In this document: positions 1 to 7,741 of the stretch, piece after piece | Layout: every line of letters starts with the position of its first letter | How positions within the stretch are numbered: position 1 is the first letter of the stretch | DNA from: Rhodospirillaceae bacterium | Lineage (GTDB): Bacteria; Pseudomonadota; Alphaproteobacteria; Rhodospirillales_A; Casp-alpha2 | NCBI GenBank assembly: GCA_003488105.1 | Contig: DNMS01000392.1 | Location: forward strand, 1-7,741 | DNA length: 7,741 nt | Direction: 5' to 3' | The notes under the pieces: model-generated | Told to the model about the DNA's origin: nothing | Databases searched by the model: none | What the model saw: only the letters and a program-made list of their open reading frames with translations | Translations under genes and position numbers: made by a program

Positions 1-683
1 TCCATGCCTGGGGCATGACGGAATTGAGCGCCGCCGGCACCACCGGGCGCCTGCGCCAGCGCCATCAGGACCTGCCCGCGGACGAACGTTACAAGGTCCA
101 GCAAACCCAGGGCCGGCCGCTGTTCGGGTTCGAGGTCAAGATCGTCGATCTCGACGGCACCCGGCTGCCTCATGACGGCAAGGCCGTGGGCCAGATGTTC
201 GTGCGCGGCCCCTGGGTCGCCGCCGCCTATTTCGAGGACGACGCCGCGACGGAAGCTTCCTTCGATGCCGAAGGTTGGTTCGGCACCGGCGACATGGCCT
301 CGATCTCACCCGATGGGCTGGTCCGTGTGTCCGACCGTTCCAAGGACCTGATCAAATCGGGCGGCGAATGGATCAGTTCCATCGATCTGGAGAATTATGC
401 CCTTACCCATCCCGACGTGGTGGAGGCGGCGGCGATTGCCGTCAAACACCCGAAGTGGGAGGAACGGCCCTTGCTGGTCATCGTCCCGCGCCAGGGGGCG
501 GACGTCACGGTCGAGGGTATCCGCGCCGTGCTCGCCGAACATGTCGCCAAATGGTGGTTGCCCGACGACATCGTGTTCGTCGAGGAAATCCCCCATACGG
601 CGACGGGCAAGATTTCCAAGAAGGATCTGCGTGAGCATTTCGCCGACTATCGCTGGCCCGAGACAGCCAGCGTCGCGGAATGA
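1..683 (+). CDS. AMP-forming fatty acyl-CoA ligase (AlkK-like), C-terminal part, 5' truncated
   Basis: This enzyme activates a free fatty acid with ATP and CoA to give acyl-CoA, the entry step of beta-oxidation. The frame is open to the left edge (first full codon at 3) and reads HAWGMTE, the adenylation core motif that normally lies in mid-protein, so the ATG at 15 is an internal Met and more than half of the gene is missing. After it come a [14 protein letters not shown] segment, VRGPWV, the GTGD motif (282-293), the hinge motif [14 protein letters not shown] (333-374) and the C-terminal TATGKISKK, whose catalytic Lys is codon 609-611. The QGRP...VRGPWV pattern is typical of the AlkK/medium-to-long-chain ligase branch, but chain length cannot be read from this fragment. 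It ends with TGA at 681-683. The TPP-enzyme gene follows 74 bp later on the same strand. The superfamily is certain; the exact substrate is inferred from neighbouring beta-oxidation genes. Confidence 0.93.
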   Translation, partial: HAWGMTELSAAGTTGRLRQRHQDLPADERYKVQQTQGRPLFGFEVKIVDLDGTRLPHDGKAVGQMFVRGPWVAAAYFEDDAATEASFDAEGWFGTGDMASISPDGLVRVSDRSKDLIKSGGEWISSIDLENYALTHPDVVEAAAIAVKHPKWEERPLLVIVPRQGADVTVEGIRAVLAEHVAKWWLPDDIVFVEEIPHTATGKISKKDLREHFADYRWPETASVAE

Positions 684-757
684 AACAGCACACCATTTTC
701 ACCTGATCGCGCCATGCTAAAGTTCCGGAAAGATTCAATCCGGGAGGAGACAATAAA
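684..757 (+). other. Intergenic spacer between ligase and TPP-enzyme genes
   Basis: This is the longest non-coding gap in the window. It contains an 8-bp perfect palindrome, TTCCGGAA (723-730), and the Shine-Dalgarno site of the next gene. I see no convincing terminator hairpin with a U-run, and no well-spaced -35/-10 pair. The gap is long enough for an internal promoter, but the sequence does not show one. Confidence 0.5.
742..750 (+). promoter_or_regulatory. Strong Shine-Dalgarno site for the TPP-enzyme gene
   Basis: GGGAGGAGA lies seven bases before the ATG at 758, an ideal ribosome-binding arrangement. It fixes that ATG as the start. The protein then begins MKRAADALVDTLVLHG, the usual N-terminus of the TPP-enzyme pyrimidine-binding domain, which agrees with this choice. 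Confidence 0.85.
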
Positions 758-2422
758 ATGAAACGCGCCGCCGACGCCTTGGTGGATACACTGGTGCTGC
801 ACGGTGTCGACCGTGTGTTCTGTGTGCCGGGAGAAAGCTACCTTGCGGTACTGGATGCCCTGCACGATAGCGACGACATCCAGGTCGTATCCTGCCGCCA
901 CGAAGGCGGTGCCGGGTTCATGGCCGTCGCCGATGCCAAGCTGACGGGTGCCCCCGGCATTGCCCTGGTCAGCCGCGGACCGGGTGCCTGTAACGCCGCC
1001 ATCGCCGTGCATACGGCGGAACAGGATGCGGTGCCGCTGGTCCTGTTCATCGGTCAGGTGCCGCGCGCCGACCTGGGCCGCGGCGCCTTTCAAGAGGTCG
1101 ATTACAAGATCACCTTCGGCGACATGGCCAAGCATGTGGACGAAGTGCATGAGCCCAAAAATCTGGCCAAGGTCGTGGCCCAGGCGTTCCAGATCGCCCA
1201 GGAAGGTACGCCGGGTCCTGTCGTCGTGGTCCTGCCCGAGGATATGTTGCTCGACCCGGCGGAAGATACCGGCGTCAGCCCGATTGCCCTGGAAAAGCCC
1301 AAGGCGACGGACGCCCAGGTCAAGGCCGTCGCGGCCGCCATCGGCCGCGCCAAGCGGCCGGTGCTGATCGCGGGCGGTATGCTGCGCGCCCCCTCGGCGC
1401 GGGCTGCGCTGTTGGCCTGTTCCGAGGCCTGGGATCTGCCGGTCGCCACCAGTTTCAAGAACCAGGACATTTTCCCCAACGAGCACGACCATTTCGCGGC
1501 CCATCTGGGGTACGGTGTGCCCGCGTCGATCCGCGAAACCCTGCAGGACGCGGACCTGATCGTCGCCATCGGCACGCGCCTGGGCGATGTCACAACCCAA
1601 GGCTACCTACTGCCCGAAGCCCCCCAGCCCAAGCAGCCGTTGATCCACGTCTATCCCGACGGCGAGCATTTGGACCATGTGTTCGAAACGGCGCAGTCCA
1701 TTTGCGCCGATGCCGAGGATTTCATTGAACGGCTTGCGGCCGCGACACCACCGAAGGCGCCGGAGGGACGGAACGATTGGCTGAAGCGTCTACGTGACGC
1801 CAACCGTAAGATGGCGGAATGGAAGCCCTGGTCGGCGCCCGACGGCGTCAACTTCGGCCATGTTATCGCCGCCTTCCGCAATCAACTGACGGACGATGCG
1901 GTCATCACCATGGACGCGGGCAACTTCAATTCCTGGGTTCATCGCTATTTCCCGTTCAAGCCGACGCATATCCTGCTGGGCGCCGTGTCCGGGGCCATGG
2001 GCCTGGGCGTGCCGTCGGCGGTGGCGGCCGCCCTGCGCCATCCGGACCGCCAAGTCGTCACCGTTTGCGGCGACGGCGGCACGCTGATGACCGGCAACGA
2101 ACTGGCGACCGCCGTGCAGTACGGGGCCAAGGTGCGCATCTTCGTGTCCAACAACAAAAGCTACGGCACCATCCGTCTGCACCAGGAAAAGTCCTTTCCC
2201 GGCCGCATCGAAGGCACCAATCTGGTCAACCCGGACTTCGCCAAATGGGCGGAAAGTTTCGGCGCCAAGGGGCTGCGCATTGACGCCGCCGAGGACGCGG
2301 ACAAGGTGCTGGCCGAAGCCCTGGCCCATGACGGCCCCGTGGTCGTCGATGTCGCGGCGTCGCTTGAACACATCAGCGCCTATACCAACCTGACCAGCTT
2401 GAAACCGGGCAAGGCCCAATAG
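758..2422 (+). CDS. TPP-dependent enzyme, acetolactate-synthase-like superfamily, substrate unknown
   Basis: This 554-residue protein has the full three-domain layout of the acetolactate synthase/pyruvate decarboxylase superfamily. The N-terminal pyrimidine-binding domain (about 1-170) carries the cofactor-activating Glu49 in CRHEGGAGFMA and the segment GAFQEVD around Gln112. The central domain (about 185-320) includes GTRLGD at 272-277. The C-terminal pyrophosphate-binding domain (about 365-540) carries GDGG at 438-441 and Asn465-Asn466, the metal/TPP motif. Such enzymes form or break a carbon-carbon bond next to a carbonyl. Biosynthetic acetolactate synthase is unlikely. After the Asn pair it reads KSYGTIRLHQ, placing His475 where those enzymes have their specificity Trp, and there is no ilvN-like small subunit next to it. 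It sits 74 bp after an acyl-CoA ligase and 29 bp before a beta-oxidation fusion gene. A 2-oxo-acid decarboxylase, a carboligase or a 2-hydroxyacyl-CoA lyase are all possible. The superfamily is certain; the function is not assigned. Confidence 0.9.
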   Translation: MKRAADALVDTLVLHGVDRVFCVPGESYLAVLDALHDSDDIQVVSCRHEGGAGFMAVADAKLTGAPGIALVSRGPGACNAAIAVHTAEQDAVPLVLFIGQVPRADLGRGAFQEVDYKITFGDMAKHVDEVHEPKNLAKVVAQAFQIAQEGTPGPVVVVLPEDMLLDPAEDTGVSPIALEKPKATDAQVKAVAAAIGRAKRPVLIAGGMLRAPSARAALLACSEAWDLPVATSFKNQDIFPNEHDHFAAHLGYGVPASIRETLQDADLIVAIGTRLGDVTTQGYLLPEAPQPKQPLIHVYPDGEHLDHVFETAQSICADAEDFIERLAAATPPKAPEGRNDWLKRLRDANRKMAEWKPWSAPDGVNFGHVIAAFRNQLTDDAVITMDAGNFNSWVHRYFPFKPTHILLGAVSGAMGLGVPSAVAAALRHPDRQVVTVCGDGGTLMTGNELATAVQYGAKVRIFVSNNKSYGTIRLHQEKSFPGRIEGTNLVNPDFAKWAESFGAKGLRIDAAEDADKVLAEALAHDGPVVVDVAASLEHISAYTNLTSLKPGKAQ

Positions 2423-2439
2423 GCCAACCGGCAAAAACA

Positions 2440-2445
2440 AAGGAA
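2440..2445 (+). promoter_or_regulatory. Shine-Dalgarno site for the hydratase/dehydrogenase gene
   Basis: AAGGAA lies six bases before the ATG at 2452, within the 29-bp gap after the TAG of the TPP-enzyme gene. The short gap with its own ribosome site indicates co-transcription and supports this start codon. Confidence 0.7.
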
Positions 2446-2451
2446 ACCATC

Positions 2452-4551
2452 ATGCCCGCATCCGATCCCGCAACGCCCGTGACCTTGGACATCAAGGACC
2501 GCATCGCCGTCGTCACCATCGACAGCCCGCCCGTGAACGCCCTGGGCCATGCGGTGCGCGCCGGCGTCATGGCGGCCCTGGACCAGGCCGGGGCCGATGA
2601 CGGCGTCGACGCCGTGGTGATCCGGGGCGGCGGTCGGTGCTTTTCCGGCGGCGCCGACATCCGCGAATTCGGCACGCCCCCGGCGGACCCGACCCTGCGC
2701 CAGCTCTGCGCCCGGGTTGAGGAATTTCCCAAGATCGTGGTCGCGGCCCTGCATGCGACGGCCTTCGGCGGCGGCTTGGAACTGCCGCTCAGTTGTCATT
2801 ACCGCATCGCCGATGCCTCGGCTCAGGTCGCCCTGCCCGAAGTCAAACTGGGCATCGTTCCCGGTTCCGGCGGGACGCAGCGCCTGCCGCGCATCATCGG
2901 CGCCAAGCGGGCGCTGAAGGTCATCCTGTCCGGCGACCCGTTTTCCGCGGTCGAGGCGCGTGACCTTGGCGTGTTGGATGCCATCGTCGACGGTGACCTG
3001 ACCGCCTCCGCCGTGGCCTATGCGGCCAGGCTGGTGGCCGAGGGTGCCCCCCTGCGCAAGGTCCGCGACCTCGCCGTCGCCGATGCGGACGCCGAGGTGT
3101 TTGCCGAGGCGCGCAAGACCTGGGAAAAACGCTCACGCGGGCTGCTGGCGCCGCTGGCCTGCATCGACTGCGTCGAGATCGCGGCGACAAAGCCCTTCGA
3201 CGAGGGCATGGAGCGGGAGCGCGAGATTTTCGTGGCCTGCCGCGATTCCGAACAGTCCAAGGCCCAGCGCCATCTGTTCTTCGCCGAGCGCGAAGCCGCC
3301 AAGGTCAAGGACGTGCCGCGCGATACGGCCAAGCGGCCCATTAACACCGCCGCCGTCGTCGGCTGCGGCACCATGGGTGGCGGCATCGCCATGTGCCTGG
3401 CCAATGTGGGCATTCCGGTCATCGTGCTGGAAACGACGCAGGATGCGCTTGCGGCCGGCATGGCCAAGATCGAAAAGAACTACGCCGCGACCGTGTCCAA
3501 GGGCCGCCTGACCCAGGACGCCATGGACCGGCGCATGGGCCTGATCAGCGGAACAACCAACTACGCCGACCTGGGGCCGGCCGACATCGTGATCGAGGCC
3601 GTATTCGAGGACATGGACCTGAAGAAAACCATCTTCGGCGAACTGGACAAGGTGATGAAGCCGGGGGCGGTGCTGGCGACCAATACCTCGACCCTGGACA
3701 TCGACGAGATCGCCGCCGCGACCAAACGGCCCCAAGACGTCATCGGCACCCATTTCTTCAGCCCGGCCAACGTCATGAAGCTGATGGAAAACGTGCGCGG
3801 TAAGGAAACGGCCAAGGACGTGATCGCCACGGTCATGGCGTTGGGTAAGAAGATCGAGAAAATCCCCGTTCTGGTCGGTAACTGCGACGGCTTCGTCGGC
3901 AACCGCATGTACCACCGCTATACCCGCCAGGCCTATTTCCTGATCGAGGAGGGCGCCTTGCCGCAGCAGATCGACAAGGTGTTCCTGGATTTCGGCTTCG
4001 CCATGGGCCCCCTGGCCGTGGGCGACCTGGCGGGGCTCGACGTCAGCTATCTGGTGCGCAAGCGCCAAAAGCAATTCATCAAGCCGGGCGAACGCTGGCC
4101 CGTGGCCGCCGACCGGGTGGTCGAGGCCGGGCGCAAGGGCCAGAAGACCAATGCCGGCTGGTATCGCTACGAAGAAGGGTCGCGCAAGCCGCTGCCGGAC
4201 CCCGAGGTGCAGAAGATCATTGAAGCGACCTCGGCCGAGCTGGGGATCGCGCGCCGCGATATCACGGATCAGGAAATCCACGAGCGCTGCTTCTATGCCC
4301 TGATCAACGAGGGCGCCAAGATCCTCGACGAAGGCATGGCCCAGCGGGCGTCGGACATCGACACCATCTGGACCAACGGCTACGGCTTCCCCATCGCCAA
4401 GGGCGGGCCCATGTTCCATGCCGACCAGGTCGGCGCCAAGCATGTCTTCGAGCGTCTGGCCCATTGGGCCAAGGTCGCCTCGCCGGTGCTGGAACCCGCG
4501 CCGCTTTTGGAAAAGCTTGCCCGCACGGGCGGCACATTCGCCGATCTTTAG
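2452..4551 (+). CDS. Bifunctional enoyl-CoA hydratase / 3-hydroxyacyl-CoA dehydrogenase (FadB/FadJ or peroxisomal MFE-1 type)
   Basis: This 699-residue fusion performs two successive beta-oxidation steps in the cytoplasm: hydration of trans-2-enoyl-CoA, then NAD-dependent oxidation of the 3-hydroxyacyl-CoA. The crotonase domain (about 1-190) shows the oxyanion-hole segment [16 protein letters not shown] and both catalytic acids, Glu110 in GGGLELPLS and Glu130 in [18 protein letters not shown]. Their 20-residue spacing matches the Glu pair of mitochondrial hydratase. The dehydrogenase NAD domain (about 298-480) starts with the Rossmann loop GCGTMGGG at 304-311. Ser413, His434, Glu446 and Asn484 have the same spacing as the known active-site residues of human HADH (Ser137, His158, Glu170, Asn208). 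Two C-terminal dehydrogenase domains follow, at about 480-575 (with [14 protein letters not shown]) and 604-690. Its length fits the roughly 700-residue peroxisomal-like branch. Everything needed for both activities is intact. The thiolase gene starts 21 bp downstream and would take its product. Naming it fadB or fadJ would need a phylogeny. Confidence 0.96.
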   Translation: MPASDPATPVTLDIKDRIAVVTIDSPPVNALGHAVRAGVMAALDQAGADDGVDAVVIRGGGRCFSGGADIREFGTPPADPTLRQLCARVEEFPKIVVAALHATAFGGGLELPLSCHYRIADASAQVALPEVKLGIVPGSGGTQRLPRIIGAKRALKVILSGDPFSAVEARDLGVLDAIVDGDLTASAVAYAARLVAEGAPLRKVRDLAVADADAEVFAEARKTWEKRSRGLLAPLACIDCVEIAATKPFDEGMEREREIFVACRDSEQSKAQRHLFFAEREAAKVKDVPRDTAKRPINTAAVVGCGTMGGGIAMCLANVGIPVIVLETTQDALAAGMAKIEKNYAATVSKGRLTQDAMDRRMGLISGTTNYADLGPADIVIEAVFEDMDLKKTIFGELDKVMKPGAVLATNTSTLDIDEIAAATKRPQDVIGTHFFSPANVMKLMENVRGKETAKDVIATVMALGKKIEKIPVLVGNCDGFVGNRMYHRYTRQAYFLIEEGALPQQIDKVFLDFGFAMGPLAVGDLAGLDVSYLVRKRQKQFIKPGERWPVAADRVVEAGRKGQKTNAGWYRYEEGSRKPLPDPEVQKIIEATSAELGIARRDITDQEIHERCFYALINEGAKILDEGMAQRASDIDTIWTNGYGFPIAKGGPMFHADQVGAKHVFERLAHWAKVASPVLEPAPLLEKLARTGGTFADL

Positions 4552-4557
4552 AGACCA

Positions 4558-4566
4558 AGAAGGAAG
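4558..4566 (+). promoter_or_regulatory. Shine-Dalgarno site for the thiolase gene
   Basis: AGAAGGAAG lies six bases before the ATG at 4573, in the 21-bp gap after the upstream TAG (4549-4551). It supports the thiolase start and translation from a shared transcript. Confidence 0.7.
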
Positions 4567-4572
4567 ACTAAA

Positions 4573-5754
4573 ATGCAACGCGCCGTCATCGTTTCCACCG
4601 CCCGCACCCCCATTGGGAAAGCATCGCGCGGGGCCTTCAACAACACCCATGGCGCGACCCTGGCCGGCCATGTCATTCAGCACGCGGTCGCGCGCGCCGG
4701 GATCGACCCGGCCGAGGTCGAGGACGTGGTGCTTGGCTGCGGCATGCCCGAGGGGGCGACCGGCAAGAACATCGCCCGTATGTCGGTGATCCGCGCCGGC
4801 CTGCCGGTGACCACCGGCGGCACGACCATCAACCGGCTGTGCGCGTCCGGCCTGCAGGCCATCGCCGTGGCCGCCAACCGGGTCGTCATGGACGGCCTGC
4901 CCGTGGCCGTGGCCGGGGGCTTGGAAAGCATCAGCCTGGTCCGCGATAGCGCCATGAAGAACGAGGTCAAGGAAGACTGGCTGCTTGAGCACAAGCCGGA
5001 GATGTGGATTCCCATGATCGACACGGCGGATCTAGTGGCCGAGCGTTACGGCGTCACCCGCGCGGCCCAGGACGAATATTCCCTGGAAAGTCAGATGCGC
5101 ACAGCGGCGGCCCAGCAGGCGGGCAAGTTCGATGACGAAATCGTGCCGCTGACCACGAAGATGCTGGTCAAGAACCGGGAAACGGGCGAGGTCACGGAAC
5201 AGGAAGTGACCCTGGACAAGGACGAGGGCAACCGCCCGACCACGACGCTGGAAGCCCTGGCCAAGCTGGATCCAGTCATGGGCCCCGGCAAGTTCGTCAC
5301 GGCGGGCAATGCCTCGCAGTTGTCCGACGGGGCGTCGGCCTGCGTCATCATGACCGAGAAAGAGGCCGAACGCCGGGGCTTGCAGCCGCTCGGCATTTTC
5401 AAGGGGTTGGCCACGGCGGGTTGTGAGCCCGATGAAATGGGCATCGGCCCGGTGTTCGCCATCCCGCGCCTGCTGGAACGCCAGGGGTTGAAGATGGATG
5501 ACATCGACCTGTGGGAACTGAACGAAGCCTTCGCCTCGCAGGTGCTGTACTGCCGCGACAAGCTGGGCATTCCGCAGGAAATCCTGAACGTCAACGGCGG
5601 CGGCATTTCCGTAGGCCATCCCTTCGGCATGACCGGCGCCCGTCTGACCGGCCACGCCCTGATCGAGGGCAAGCGCCGGGGGGCCAAGAACGTGGTCGTC
5701 ACCATGTGCATCGGCGGCGGCATGGGCGCGGCGGGGTTGTTCGAGGTGTGCTGA
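4573..5754 (+). CDS. Thiolase, acetyl-CoA C-acyltransferase / acetyltransferase
   Basis: This 393-residue protein has the usual thiolase length. It cleaves 3-ketoacyl-CoA with CoA to give acetyl-CoA and a shortened acyl-CoA, the last step of beta-oxidation; the same fold can also condense two acetyl-CoA. The N-terminus [13 protein letters not shown] is typical. The nucleophile Cys90 lies in [10 protein letters not shown], Asn317 in NEAFA, His349 in [10 protein letters not shown] and the second catalytic Cys379 in [10 protein letters not shown]. This set is nearly co-numbered with Zoogloea thiolase (Cys89, His348, Cys378). The His motif reads [10 protein letters not shown] rather than the GHPIGASGAR common in acetoacetyl-CoA-forming thiolases. 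With the location directly behind the hydratase/dehydrogenase fusion, this favours a degradative role, though motif alone does not settle it. It ends with TGA at 5752-5754 and is the last plus-strand gene, facing the convergent kinase gene. Confidence 0.96.
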   Translation: MQRAVIVSTARTPIGKASRGAFNNTHGATLAGHVIQHAVARAGIDPAEVEDVVLGCGMPEGATGKNIARMSVIRAGLPVTTGGTTINRLCASGLQAIAVAANRVVMDGLPVAVAGGLESISLVRDSAMKNEVKEDWLLEHKPEMWIPMIDTADLVAERYGVTRAAQDEYSLESQMRTAAAQQAGKFDDEIVPLTTKMLVKNRETGEVTEQEVTLDKDEGNRPTTTLEALAKLDPVMGPGKFVTAGNASQLSDGASACVIMTEKEAERRGLQPLGIFKGLATAGCEPDEMGIGPVFAIPRLLERQGLKMDDIDLWELNEAFASQVLYCRDKLGIPQEILNVNGGGISVGHPFGMTGARLTGHALIEGKRRGAKNVVVTMCIGGGMGAAGLFEVC

Positions 5755-5767
5755 CCGCGTCCGGGCG
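5755..5767. other. 13-bp convergent intergenic gap
   Basis: Only 13 bases separate the thiolase TGA from the TAG of the opposing kinase gene. I could find only 3-4 bp stems here and no U-run on either strand, so no intrinsic terminator can be called. Transcripts probably end inside the opposing gene or through Rho. Confidence 0.7.
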
Positions 5768-7735
<1,968 letters not shown>

Positions 7736-7741
7736 TCCCGA

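Noticed and set aside
15..17. ATG at 15 as the start of the acyl-CoA ligase
   Set aside because: The frame is open upstream and the Met is part of the conserved core motif HAWGMTE, so it is internal and the gene is cut by the window edge.
695..721. A sigma-70-like promoter (TTTTCA ... GCTAAA) in the gap before the TPP-enzyme gene
   Set aside because: The two elements match the consensus poorly and are about 14 bp apart, too short for a normal spacer.
647..1600. A 317-codon minus-strand open frame opposite the TPP-enzyme gene
   Set aside because: Same antisense shadow pattern: no domain, rich in Gly, Arg, His and Gln, and opposite a well-supported gene.
3133..4992. A 619-codon open frame on the minus strand antisense to the fusion gene and thiolase start
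   Set aside because: It lies opposite two genes with complete catalytic motifs, has a His/Gly/Asp/Ala-rich composition with no recognisable domain, and spans the junction of two real genes. Long antisense frames are a normal by-product of strong third-position GC bias.

Overview
The window is GC-rich and densely coding. It reads as a chromosomal metabolic region of a proteobacterium, most likely an alphaproteobacterium. That assignment is inferred from codon bias, from the ~700-residue two-enzyme beta-oxidation protein, and from the MHYT-type sensor kinase; no marker gene is present to prove it. I see no mobile element, CRISPR array, tRNA or rRNA.

Layout: four genes run on the plus strand. 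(1) The C-terminal 226 codons of an AMP-forming, AlkK-like fatty acyl-CoA ligase, cut by the left edge. (2) After a 74-bp gap, a complete thiamine-pyrophosphate (TPP) enzyme of the acetolactate-synthase-like superfamily. (3) After 29 bp, a complete enoyl-CoA hydratase / 3-hydroxyacyl-CoA dehydrogenase fusion. (4) After 21 bp, a complete thiolase. Thirteen bases beyond the thiolase stop lies the stop codon of a convergent minus-strand gene, an MHYT-PAS-HisKA-HATPase membrane histidine kinase whose ATG is six bases from the right edge.

Genes 1, 3 and 4 give a fatty-acid beta-oxidation route: CoA activation of the acid, hydration of the enoyl-CoA, oxidation of the 3-hydroxyacyl-CoA and thiolytic cleavage. 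The acyl-CoA dehydrogenase for the first oxidation is not in the window. The spacing and the good Shine-Dalgarno sites suggest genes 2-4 are co-transcribed, perhaps with gene 1. All catalytic residues I could place are intact, so the enzymes look functional.

The main puzzle is the TPP enzyme. It keeps the catalytic Glu and the GDG...NN cofactor motif, but it has His where true acetolactate synthases carry their specificity Trp, and no small regulatory subunit gene adjoins it. A role in feeding substrates to beta-oxidation, such as 2-oxo-acid decarboxylation or 2-hydroxyacyl-CoA cleavage, is plausible but unproven. The kinase has no response regulator in the window and is probably a separate transcription unit. 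I found no clear evidence of a wholly new system; the two items most worth follow-up are the TPP enzyme's substrate and the kinase's partner.
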